This document shows positions 32,660-43,629 of a stretch of DNA of 64,000 bases, piece by piece. Source of the DNA: Cephalotus follicularis. Taxonomy: Eukaryota > Streptophyta > Magnoliopsida > Oxalidales > Cephalotaceae. The first letter of the stretch is position 1. Every line of letters starts with the position of its first letter. The stretch spans positions 124,001-188,000 of the forward strand of contig BDDD01001957.1 of the NCBI GenBank assembly GCA_001972305.1. Reading direction: 5' to 3'. The notes under the pieces were generated by a model, which saw only the letters and a program-made list of their open reading frames with translations, was not told the origin of the DNA and did no database searches. The position numbers and the translations under genes are program-made.

Positions 32660-34541
32660 TGTGATGACCCGTCCCTCAGGAAGCCACCTCGGACGAATCT
32701 CCCGGCAGGAAGGAGGAATTTCCCATCTCCTCTAAGCCAAAACAACGCCACAACACATGGCAGGGAAGAAATAAAGAAGGAAATGACATAACTGTAAATA
32801 ACCCTCACATTGAAAACCATTCCAAAACTCACCGTTTAACTAAAGGAAACACGCACCACAACCACTGCCCAAACACACTGTTCTACTAAAGGAACATGCC
32901 AGGGGAGGGAGCCAGGGTAGAGAACGCAACACTACGTCTTGCCAAGGGTCCCGGGCAGGGGATGCCAACATCACACAACACAACACGACAAACACAAGCT
33001 AGGCCTGCACCTCTATCCTAAGACATGCCTTCCCCGGACGAGCCATCCTCGGGCATGTCCTCATTGGACGACTAACCTTGGACATGTCCACCCCGTGCAT
33101 GTCCACCCCAGGCATGTCCTCAGCGGGCATGGCCTCCCTGGACAACACGTTCTCCTCGGACGTCTCCTCGGACAACATGTTCTCCTCGGACAGGGCCCAA
33201 CGACAGGTTCCAGACCACGACATGAACGAACTTAGCCTTAACAACCCTGAGGTCAGGACACAAGCCCCATAGGTTGACCCCCGCCCCGGGGAGATCCCCC
33301 AACCTGCCCGACCTCGGGTAACCTTCTCGATAAACAAGCAAAAGAGCGTAACATAACGTTTCAAGGCCACAGCCTGCTAGCATCTATCCGGACCTCATCC
33401 GCTAGTATCTATCCAAGACACAGCTCGCTATCCACCACAGTGTCCATGGTCTGCCGCCATACCAGGCCAAACACACACACACACCATCTATCCAGGCCTT
33501 GCCCAGTAGAATCTATCTGGACCTCGTCCGCTAGTATCTATCCGATCCACAGCTCGGAAGTATCCATCCGAGCCACAACTCGCTAACCATGGCCAAATGG
33601 GAAGGAACGGAGAACACCCCTGCACTCACACTCAGCATACCATCATAGACAATAGTACGCCGCATATCCAGGTCTGGTACCCGGGGGCAGTTCCCACAAA
33701 GCGTCCCATCATAGACAATGAGAATACTAAGGGGAGTTGATCCTCAGACGTACCCTTCACCATCGACCGTAACCCATGCACCCCATCCGCACATCCCAGT
33801 GCATCCTACACATCAGATGAACCACATACATTCAACCTAAGAACCATTTGAGCTCTCAAGCTCTGCCAAGAACAGGATAACAACATAAACAAGGGTAACA
33901 GGGATCCAAATCCCACCGAAAATGTTCAACCAGAGGATAACAACAGGCACACGAAATATCAATTAAAAGAAAGAGGAGAATGCTCCACTCACAAATCGCC
34001 TCAAGCTACCGTCGACCAACCCCAAGATGCTCCGTCACAGCAACAGGTTCCTCGTCTGCAAACTAACACATATCAGATCGAGAATAAGACATAACACATG
34101 CATGAACAGAAAACACAACCAGCCAAACCAGGCTATCATCCTCCTCCTCGGCTCCAGCACAACGTGCCACCACACAAGACAAACCAGGGAAGAGGAGAGC
34201 TCACCTTCACAGCTCACAAGCAAAAGAATGCAACCAAAATGCTCACGGAAGAAGGGGAAAGAAGAAGAAGAAACCAGCTCTCTCTTACTTCACTCTCTCA
34301 AAGCCGAACTCCACATACCAAGAAGGCACTGCTAGCTCACTTACCAACTCCCATCTTATCATCATCACCTTGGAAAAAACACAAAGCTTCTCCAAGAAGC
34401 TAATCCATATATCATATAATAATCCAAGCTAATCATGTCCACATGTTTAAATAACTTACCATAAAAACCCACTTAAGTCCTTTCCATGTGCCAAACAAGG
34501 CCTTAACTTAAATCCTCTAAAAACAGGTACAGGGTATTACA
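32660..34541 (-). repeat. D 3' LTR (1882 bp)
   Basis: Ends GGGTATTACA at 34541 next to the polypurine tract. It contains dense short repeats: GGACATGTCC/GCATGTCCTC blocks at 33050-33190, TTCTCCTCGGAC copies, and TATCTATCCG/GCCACAGCTCGC blocks at 33380-33600. There are no GTCGAC clusters. Open frames on both strands here follow the repeats and look non-coding. Confidence 0.93.
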
Positions 34542-34555
34542 TCCTCCCCACCTTA
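34542..34555 (-). other. D polypurine tract
   Basis: The minus strand reads TAAGGTGGGGAGGA directly before the LTR. Element F has the same tract at 55140-55153, supporting kinship of D and F. Confidence 0.9.
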
Positions 34556-34559
34556 GGAA

Positions 34560-35975
34560 ATTTTGTCCCCAAAATTTAAAACACAGTGAAACACTTATAA
34601 CCAAAACATAATCCGAAGAAACAAACTTACCTTCATCCTCAACAGGAGTGGCAAGGCTTGTACCCATCTTAAAATTGTACACCCTTGCAGTGGCCATAAG
34701 TCTTCCAGGTGGTCTACTACTACCAGCTCCCTAACCAGAGGCTTGCTGAGCAGCCTCTCCACTACCCGGTGCACCCAACTGATTGGTCCTTTGTGCTGGT
34801 TCTCTGGACGTTGACTGTACATCCGAGGATGCAAATCCTTGTGTCCCTGTTGCACCCTGCAACCTTAACGAACATCGATTCCTCAAATGCCCAGTCTGAC
34901 CACATTGGTAACAAGAACGTGTCTCCATTCCACACTCACCAACATGGTGTTGACCACACTGCTGACAACGCGAAGGCGACGAAAAGGCTGCTGCACCCTC
35001 CATCTCAGGAGTTCCATGAGAAAAACTAGGGACCGGAGCCTAAGTCCGCTGCTGGGGTGATCCTCCCCAACTACCTTTACGAACTGGTCCACCGGCAGAC
35101 GAAGGTCCCCTCGTCCTATGACTCTTGGAGGAACTCTCCTCCACTTCAAGATTCAAAGTAGAACGTTTCTGTCCTCGGTCCTATCTGCTCCTCTACTCAT
35201 TTATGCTTAGCTTGACCCTTATGGCCGAGTCCACCAGACTACCAAAAACATTCCAATTGATTGTTGCTATAGAATGACGTATCTCCGACCTTAACCCATC
35301 CAAAAACCTCTGGCATCTCTCCACTCGGTCAGCCACCAAGGCAGGACCAAAATGAGACAACTCCAAAGACTAATGCTCATACTGTGCCACTGACATAGAG
35401 CCATGATACAAACGCAAGAATACCCTCCTCCTCTCCTGGACATAGGTACGAGGAAGAAAATGGTGACTGAACTCCTTCTTGAACAAAACCCAGGTGATCT
35501 CCTGAGGATCCTCAAACCTAGCACTCAAAGCTTCCCAACAACGCAAGGCTCCTTGCTCCAACAAAAAGGACGCATTGCCCACCCGCTGGTCCTTGGATAT
35601 ATCAATCCTTTCGAATATCCGCTCCAAATGATTTAACCAAGTCTCTGCATCAGCAGGGTTCCCATATCCTTCAAAAACAACCGCTCCCAGGCGTTGCATA
35701 TGTTCAAGTGGCAAGGATTGAGGTCTAACTGCCCAGACGGTTTGAGCCCAAACGGTCAAAGCCTGTAACAGCTCAGACTGACTTCCCGCAACAACCAGAG
35801 GAGGTACTTGAGCAGCAGACTGCCCAGCATGATCCTTGACCTCAGCCGGCCTGCTTTCCCTGGCCTCAACTCCAGGATTTGTCTGCACGTCCGGCTGAAC
35901 ATTATCCCTAGCTGGCCTGGAGGTTGCCATGCCCCCAATCCGGCCATGACCTCTGGCGCCACTACGACGCATCAT
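34560..35975 (-). pseudogene. D gag with zinc knuckles, pol deleted
   Basis: Start at 35975 (MMRRSGARGHGRIGG). Gag capsid motifs: MQRLGAVVFEGYGNPADAET, WLNHLERIF, LRCWEALS, FKKEFSHHFLP and GSMSVAQYEH, then a stop at about 35370. Downstream, CQQCGQHHVGEC and CYQCGQTGHLRNRC (the second a regular CCHC knuckle) lie at 34880-34965. After MATARVYNF, the start of the protease region, the frame runs within a few residues into sequence adjoining the polypurine tract. All of protease, RT, RNase H and integrase are therefore gone. At least four stops also break gag. Confidence 0.9.
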
Positions 35976-36118
35976 CCTTCACACACAAGTCAAGAAGCCA
36001 TCGTAACAACACGTTCTATATGTATGCCATGCATGAAATGCAAAACCCAAAATATAAAACCCCAGAAGCATCAGCACACAACATGAAGGAAAAACGTGCA
36101 CTAGAACCACAAACCGGT

Positions 36119-36131
36119 CTCTCTGATACCA
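36119..36131 (-). other. D primer binding site (initiator-Met tRNA)
   Basis: The minus strand reads TGGTATCAGAGAG two bases inside the 5' LTR. Confidence 0.9.
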
Positions 36132-36133
36132 AC

Positions 36134-37815
36134 TGTGAGAACCCGTCCCTCAGGAAGCCACCTCAGACGAATCGCCCAGCAGGAAGGAGAAATTTCCCAT
36201 CTCCTCTAAGCCAAAACAACGCCACAACACATGGCAGGGAAGAAACAATGAAGGAAATGGCATAACTGTAAATAACCCTTACATTTAAAACCATTCCAAA
36301 ACTCAACGTTTAACTAAAGGAAACACGCACAACAACCACTACCCAAATGCACCATTCCACTAAAGGAACATGCCAGCGGAGGGAGCCAGGCTAGAGAACG
36401 CAACACTGCGTCTTTCCAGGGTAGAGAACGCAACACTATGTCTTACCAGGGGTCCCGGGCAGAGGATGCCAACATCACACAACAGAACACGACAAACACA
36501 AGCTAGGCCTGCACCTCCATCCTAAGACATGCCTTCCCCGGATGAGCCATCCTTGGGCATGTCCTCATTGGACGACTAACCTCGGACATGTCCACCCCGG
36601 GCATGTCCTCCCTGGGCATGTCCTCCTTGGACAACACGTTCTCCTCGGACAACATGTTCTCCTCGGACAGGGCCCAACGACAACTGCCAGACCACAACAT
36701 GAACCAACGCAGCCTTAACAACCCTGACGTCAAGACACGAGCCCCACAGGTTGACCCCGGCCCCGGGGAGATCCCCCGACCTGCCCAACCTCTGGTAACC
36801 TTCTCGATACACAAGCAAAAGAGCGTAACATAACGTTTCAAGTAAAAACACGAAATCTCATCATAAAACACAACAAATCTTCTCAAGAATACATCATATT
36901 ATCATTTCAAAAGAATATATCATGTTAAAAAAATATCATCCCCTGACCAAAAGCCAGGGACCCATACAAAAGAATATCATTTCCTCCTCAGGCCGAGGAC
37001 CATACAACAAAAGAATAAAACCCATATGCCCCATGAATGCATGCAAGGACAAGCCCGTGAAGTCGGCAGCTCTACTCATCTCCCCCGTAAACTACCTTAT
37101 CAACCCACAAGACTGGCCTGCAGCCACACCAGCTTCCTCTGCAAAACAACTAGGAGGGGCTTAGTCAAAATGACTAGTGAGCAAGAACAAGCATTCTCCA
37201 AAGCATCCACAACCACTGGACGCACAAGGAAAATATATATAAACAAGCCCCACTGGGTGAAATAGAACAAGTCAAGGGTAAACAAAAGGAACACAAACTC
37301 AGCAATATCACAACGCTCCATTCCTCCGAGTCTGCCAAAGGGAAAGAGAGTCAAACATCAATAAGCAGAGGATTCCAACAAAAGTAACATCACAAGTAAA
37401 ACAACTGTACCCAAGATAAACAAGAGAAGAGGAACAACACCACAATATCCCGTGGTCAGCCGCCATACCAGGCAAAACACACACATCTATCCAGGCCACA
37501 ACCCGCTAGCATCGATCCAGACTTCGTCCTCTAGTATCTATCAGAGCCACAGCTCGCTATCCACCACAGTGTCCGTGGTCTGTCGCCATACCAGGCCAAA
37601 CACACACACACACCACCTATCCAGGCCTTACCCGCTAGAATCTATCCGGAACTCATCCTCTAGTATCTATCTGAGCCACAGCTCGCTAGTATCTCTCTTA
37701 CTTCTCTCTCTCAAAGCCGAACTCCACATACCAAGAAGGCACTGCCAACCCACTTACCAACTCCCATCTTATCATCATCACCTTGGGAAAAACACAAAGC
37801 TTATCTAAGAAGCTA
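36134..37815 (-). repeat. D 5' LTR, outer end missing
   Basis: Collinear with the left LTR from TGTGAGAACCCG to AGAAGCT at about 37815, with insertions and deletions (for example an extra copy of the ACGCAACACT block near 36400). The last ~135 bp of U3 is missing. In element direction that is the start of the 5' LTR. Confidence 0.88.
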
Positions 37816-39106
37816 CATTTATCACGTTAAAAACCACTCATTAATCAACGTTCGTATTCACCGACAAGTTGTTTGCTGATTTGAATTAGACAAACGAAGT
37901 GTGTGTGAAGGTAGAAAATTAAAGAACAAATCAAAACTTCAAGGATTTTATTGATGGAGTTGAAACAATAACAATCTAGGCTTGTTCTTCCCTAAAAACC
38001 TTAAAGCTTTAGCTACTAAACATTGTAATAAAAACTAAAATTGATGAAGAAAAACTAAAAAGGGTGGCTACTACCAGCTACACTAGCAACCTACTATTAT
38101 GGCAGGCGTTGTAGTGTTTTTATACACGAAAAACTGATAAAAAATGGAAAATAAAGCGACCCTAATTACACAAACGGGAAAAATCCAAACTTTCAAATTC
38201 TACTGTTGTCGTAGGCGTTGATGCTTAAGTCTTGGGCGTCAACGCTTAAGTCTTGGGCGTCGGCGCTTTGGTGTTTTGCATTGACGCTTTGGTATGTTAA
38301 AGGCACTAAGCGTCGACGTTATTCTTACATAATTGGGCATAAATGAATGTTAAGAGTCAACGCTTAAGTAAGGCGTTGACGCTTTTGCCGTGTAGCAGGA
38401 TGTCGTTGACATCTTTCTCTTTGTGCGTTAACCCGTAAAACTACTGTCCGAATTGTGCACTTTTGGCGTTGACATCTAACTGATGGCGTTGACGTATTAA
38501 TGTTGAATTCCCAGCATGTTGACATGAAAGTGATTGGCGTTGATGAATATCATAAAATCTGCAGAATTGTTCATCCAAGTGTAAAGGGTTAGGCGTCGAT
38601 GCTTTAGGTCAAGGCGTCGACGCTTAACTCTGTTTTCTACAGAACTTTGACAATTTAACTCATTCTTCAGGCACTTTGGTCTTTTTGGCCTTGAATCTGA
38701 AAATTAACATAACAAAACCAAAGTAGTCTATTCCAAGCATAAAAATATAACAAATAACTCATTAAAAACAACACATTTTTATGCTAAAAAAATACCCCCA
38801 TACTTAAAGATTGCTTGTCCTCAAGCAAACAAAATGGAATGGTAAAAACAAGAAAACAAACACAAACACAAAAATAGGAAATAGAAAACAGAAAACAGAA
38901 AACACAAACACAATTAAAAACCTAACTCACTTTCGTAGGAATCACGATTGCGTTTAGCATATGCAACAAGCCTTTAAACCCCTAGGTGGCACTAGTGGAC
39001 GATTTTAGTCTCGTGAGTGTTTTCCAACGAATAAACACACAAAATTCAATTCATAAAAACTTTGAAAACTAGTAAAATGTATCTCTACCTAGAAATTCAT
39101 AGAACA
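37816..39106 (-). repeat. Athila-2 3' LTR, left part missing
   Basis: Aligns with 17890-18640 of Athila-1 and continues to TAGAACA at 39106. On the minus strand the LTR would start TGTTCTATG, which pairs with the CATGAACA terminus seen at 52107, so the ends form short inverted repeats. GTCGAC/GTTGAC motifs are clustered at 38215-38625. About 600 bp at the left (equivalent to 17282-17890) is missing at the junction with D. Confidence 0.85.
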
Positions 39107-39118
39107 CCCCCATACTTG
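39107..39118 (-). other. Athila-2 polypurine tract
   Basis: The minus strand reads CAAGTATGGGGG directly before the LTR start TGTTC. Its G-run and position fit Athila-type elements. Confidence 0.8.
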
Positions 39119-39706
39119 AATTTTATTATCTCGTTTGAAGTTATAGAATCAAAACACATCTCAATTAAGGAGCTTTACCAAAATTTTATGTATTTCCACA
39201 ATATATACCAGTCAAGATATGCATTCTCAGAATCATAAAATCCTACTTCGAAGTCGGACAAAAGAACTTTTAGCACTCACCTATATATGTATATATATAT
39301 TTCTCTTTCTTTTTGCTTGCTTTTCATTGAACATATTCCTCCACTCTTTTCCATATGAATTGTCATGGTGGAGAAAACACCAGACATTCAAAGTACTAAG
39401 AAGCTTCAGACTTAACAATTCACACATGAAAATTTTACCAACTTAAATTCGTGCAATGTCTTAGCCTCTTAAGCTTTCTATAAGACCCATGTAGCGAGCT
39501 TTCGACCGGTTACTCTCAAACCAGTTGGCTTTAAGGAACTAGGTGTAGAACACCCCTAAAGTTTAATTACTCGAATCAAATACGCTACAGACCAAGACTG
39601 AATTCAAATAGGAAAAACAACTTTATTTTTATGTTTCTAATGATTAAAAATATAAGAAACAATGCAATAAAAATAAAAACAAAGAGGTAGGGTTTACAAA
39701 ATATGA
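39119..39706 (-). other. Athila-2 3' untranslated region
   Basis: AT-rich, between the polypurine tract and the end of the polyprotein frame at 39707. The second half matches 29915-30233. No env-like frame or other gene is visible; the plus-strand frame 39219-39446 is AT-rich with no recognisable motif. Confidence 0.7.
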
Positions 39707-40803
39707 TCATGGAGGCTCGAAATAAAGAGGCTCATGCAAGTCCATGGCCTCCTCCATCGGCGCAGCCGGAAACTCTAAAAATTTCTTCATTCGCTGGACA
39801 TTCACCTTGAAAATATCTTCAGTACCTAGCTTACAAATCTCAAAAGCACCATGAGAGAAAACATTTTTAAATATATAAGAACTATCCCAAAAGGATGTCC
39901 GCCAATAAAATCCATCTATAGAACAAGAACATTTAAATGCATCTCCTATGCCTATCTTGTCAATTCTAAAGACACAACATGGGAAAACAATTTTGACAAT
40001 ATAAGAACAATTCCAACAAGATTTCCACCAATAAAAACCATGAAGAGAACAAGAATAATCTTGGCCAACCAATCAGTCAAACATTGGATCATTGCTAGTC
40101 AACACCCTCCATCCTATTTGGTTTGTGATATAGAAAAAATTACGTTCGGCGATTTTGGGAGGCTGACATGGCGTGCTAAGCTTTTGAGTGAAACGGGACA
40201 GATCGTCCCATTGACTATCCGAAATAGAATCAACGATCCCATCGTCCAACCAACTTAGAATTTCCTTTTGCGTCACCTCCAATTCCTCGAATTCCCTTAC
40301 ACATTCCATGAAGTCTCTATCAAAATCTTCATCAAAGTACGTTTGGTCAGGCGTGGTAATTTTGTGAGTGTAATGGGATAGATGATCCCATTCACTATCC
40401 GAAGATGGCTCATTGAGTTCATTTTCCAGCCACGTTAACGCTTCCTCATTTTCCAGCCACATTAACATATCCTTTTGGGTAGCTTCCATTTCCTTGTATT
40501 CCCTCATACACTCAAAGAAGCCTTTCTCAAAATTAACATAAAATAAGAGTCAATGGTGTTAGGAATTGAATGTATCACGTAAACCTCATCAAAATCTGCT
40601 TGATGCTTTCCCAAACAAAAAATGTTAAAGTCCATTGGCAACTTTCCAAAACTCAACTTTATGAGACCATTTCGGCAATAAATTAAAGCATTACACGTGT
40701 TCAAGAATGGTCTACCGAGGATAACTGAGATTTGATCTTTTATTTTCACAACAAGCTGGGTATCTAATACGACAAAGTCTACAGGAAAGAAAAACTCACA
40801 AAC
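39707..40803 (-). pseudogene. Athila-2 polyprotein C-terminal region, with end of protease
   Basis: Minus strand. At 40504-40800 lie the protease end, FFFPVDFVVLDTQ and ILGRPFLNTCNALI, then LPMDFNIFCLG and FDEVYVI. Frame 40073-40507 has the two acidic blocks (MREYKEMEATQKDMLMWLE and DRDFMECVREFEELEVTQKE), each followed by an S-(E/Q)-W-D stretch. After one TGA the same frame gives two G-F-Y-W repeats (40039 and 39913), each ending in a G-x-(G/E)-D-x-F-K stretch, then RMKKFLEFPAAPMEEAMDLH and YFEPP-stop at 39707. It matches 30234-31229. No RT, RNase H or integrase motif was seen. The N-terminal half continues beyond B2 at 49411. Confidence 0.75.
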
Positions 40804-40808
40804 CTTTA

Positions 40809-42175
40809 TGTAACACCCCCGGACGGCGGGAGTCATCACAGGGTCATATCATACATAACTTATCAAAACAAATCATAAGTTTGCTTTAATAGCCAATAAA
40901 AGCCAAAAACGTGGCAGTCTTATCAAAACATTAAAACTTAACAATCTAACCTATTAAGTAGTTGCGGAAAATTCGAAACATAAATTAGTTCCAATTTAAA
41001 ACATAAAACATAATAATCCATATTTCTGACCACTAAACATAACATAAGGATCACTCTCCTAAGGATCCAATACATAGGGTGGTCATCACTCAATCACACT
41101 TTCCCCCGCTGCTCCTGAAAACCTGCCGCATGCAAACAAAAACGCGGCTGAGCAAAACTCAGTACGGATAAGGGAAAATAAAATAGTAAACGGTAGTTTA
41201 AGAACATCAATAATAACGTAACAGGAATCTTTAAAAGACAAAATAGTTTGATCATTTTCAATTGACAATTGCATATTTTTCGAAACAATTACGGAACATT
41301 TCAAAACGTTATAAATCATAATTCCTAAAACATACTGAGCCATATTCATATCACATATCATAAATTTTGTCAAGGGAGGCGCTAATTCCACATGCCCACT
41401 AGAATTGAAGTGTACGGCACTACACAAGTCAATTCTCACATTCACATATCCGATCACACCTCGGACCATATATCTGAATTCACTTCAGATCACATAAACT
41501 AGAATCGATTCATACGCCTCTATCATACATAGCAGATCCACAAATCCACCTCATGGGATTTGTTCATACACTCAGAGACGCCGTAGTCTAATCACACCGC
41601 TACGGAAGTGTCACATCCCCGTGCCAGGCCCACGACGTGCCTATGGTACACCCCATAGGAGGGTACAATACTCAGTATTTTAAAATTATTGATTTATCAA
41701 AATCAATTTAAATCACATAAATATGTTTTCACACAACATATTTGAAAACCGCTCACAACAGTATCTTAACATATAATATCGATAAAGTCGGAATCAATTA
41801 AAATGTCAAACCAACTTCAAAATTTGAAAGGTATTAAAATCATGAAACATCGTTGATTTCATAAACGAAGATGCATAGCAAAACAGTTTCAGTTCGAATG
41901 TCAGATAACCAAGGAACAGAAAATTCGTACCTTATGTTCTTACACAGTACTTACGAATAGGCGATCAAAAACAATTTCTCCTTTGAAGCACACAATCTAA
42001 AAGTCATTCAAAATCATACGTGTAAGAGTCTAAAACACACCAGAAGTATTAAACAGACTCTTAACAGTGTTGGGAAAAGATTCGGATCGATTCGGGGATC
42101 ACATGAATAAAAACAGTTGAAAACAGCACATTCCAGGGCAAAACAGTCGACTAAAACAGGGCTCCAGTCGACTGG
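40809..42175 (-). repeat. B2 3' LTR, truncated
   Basis: Starts TGTAACACCCCCGGACGG and follows the 5' LTR to CAGTCGACTGGGGA at about 42175, then switches to pol sequence (CGGGATGATTCTTCC). The inner end including the TATTACA terminus is missing. It retains a segment of about 75 bp near 41515-41595 that is deleted from the 5' LTR at 47545. Confidence 0.93.
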
Positions 42176-43629
42176 GGAATCGGGATGATTCTTCCACAAC
42201 ACTTTCACAAAAGAAACGGTCTTGCTACGTGTCACCCGTTCCTGTCGATCCAGAATAGGCTCGGCCTCCTCGTCGGAAGATAGATCCTCACGAATACTGT
42301 CCAACGGATAGTGAACCACATGCAGGGGATGATACTGATAACTCCTCAACAAAGACACGTGGAACACATTATGGACATGTGCTAACCGCGGAGGCAAAGC
42401 TAACCGATAAGCAACCGCGCCTATCCTTTCCAAAACTTCGAAAGGCCCGATAAAACGTGGACTCAACTTTTCTTTCAGCCCAAAAAGTCGGACTCCTTTC
42501 CAAGGTGAAACTTTCAAGAACACATGTTCACCCACCTTGAACTCCAAGTCCCTCCGATGTCTGTCGCATAACTCTTCTGTCGAGATTGAGCCGCTTTCAA
42601 TCTCTCCCTTGCTATTGCCACTTTCTCCGTAGTGACCTGTACTAGCTCGGGTCCTTCGATAACTCGCTCTCCAACCTCATCCCAACATGTCGGCGCATGA
42701 CATTTCCTCCCATACAGAGCTTCAAACGGAGCCATACCGATACTAGCATGCCAACTATTATTGTAGGCAAACTCTACCAAGCTCAAATACTCATCCCAGC
42801 TCCCAGTCCACTCAAAAGCACAAGACCTCAACATATCTTCTAAGGTCTTGATGGTTCTCTCAGTCTGCCCATCTGTCTGTGGAAGAAAAGCTGTACTGTA
42901 ACTGAGCCTAGTACCCCAAGCTTTCTGAAACCCTTTCCAAAACCGCGAAGTGAAACGAGGATCCCTATCCGAAACAATGGATACCAGAGTACCATGCAGT
43001 CTCACTATCTCCTGCTGAAACACCTTAGCCAAACGATCAACAGAAAAATCTTCTCTGATAGCCAAGAAGTGAGCCGATTTTGTCAATCGATCCACCACTA
43101 CCCAGATACTATCATGTCTTCTGAATGTTCTCGGCAAACCCGTCACAAAGTCCATCGATATACTTTCCCATTTCCAAACCGGAACTTCCAAAGGTTGTAA
43201 CAAACCACTAGCACGCTGGTGTTCAATCTTTACCTGCTGACAGATCAAACACTTCCCAACGTACTCCGCCACATCCTTTTTCATTCCATTCCACCAGAAA
43301 TTCTTCTTCAAGTCCCTATACATTTTTGTAGAACCCGGATGTACAGAAAATGGAGGACTGTGTGCCTCCGACAAAACAACATCTCTGATAGATGAATTTG
43401 ACGAAACACACAACCGATTTCCCAGCCATATCACACCATGCGCATCCGTACGAAACTCTGATTGTTTACCCTTCTTAACATTCTGAACTAAGGCCCAAAG
43501 CTCACCATCATCACTCTGAGCTGTCTTAATCTGAGATACAAGAGTAGGCTCAACATTCATCGCAGTAATACGACCTTCAGAACCCCGAACATATAGATGT
43601 AACTCCATCCGTTCCATATCAGCTATCAA
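42176..43629 (-). pseudogene. B2 integrase
   Basis: From 43629: linker MERMELHLYVRG, zinc-binding HPGSTKMYRDLKKNFWWNG and CLICQQVK. The catalytic core has MDFVTGLPRTF (first D), [14 protein letters not shown] (second D, about 42960) and TDGQTERTI (E, about 42865), so the catalytic triad looks intact. [23 protein letters not shown] follows. A frameshift near 42530-42545 leads to frame 42014-42547 with EHVFLKVSPWKG, LSPRFIGPFEVL and HNVFHVSLLRSY. Its last codons (after WKNHPDS) read through the deletion junction at about 42176 into LTR sequence, so the pol end is chimeric. The upstream stop after LLTQP separates it from RNase H. Confidence 0.94.

Larger units (their letters stand above)
32660..37815 (-). 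mobile_element. Gag-only chromovirus derivative, element D
   Basis: Left LTR 32660-34541 and right LTR 36134-37815 share the start (TGTGATGACCCGTCCC versus TGTGAGAACCCGTCCC) and most internal blocks. The internal region is only 1.59 kb and holds gag. Left flank GGCAC (32655-32659) lies in Athila-1 gag, but the right side shows no matching duplication. The right LTR stops at about 37815, roughly 135 bp short of the TATTACA end seen in the left LTR, and joins Athila-2 LTR sequence. So D kept one intact end, and a deletion removed the other. Confidence 0.9.

Noticed and set aside
32999..33370. Pair of overlapping frames rich in M, S and E in the D LTR
   Set aside because: They follow short LTR repeats, recur in the other LTR (36503-36886) with frame changes, and have no family motif.
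37450..37810. Independent gene at 37452-37808
   Set aside because: It is LTR sequence of D, matching 33420-33560 and 34280-34385.
38791..38806. G-run near 38791 as the Athila-2 polypurine tract
   Set aside because: It is not next to an LTR terminus, whereas the tract at 39107-39118 directly adjoins TGTTC, which pairs with the other LTR end.
41086..41469. Conserved 127-codon frame found at 41086 and 47119
   Set aside because: Both copies lie at equal positions of the two B2 LTRs, so the conservation comes from LTR identity.
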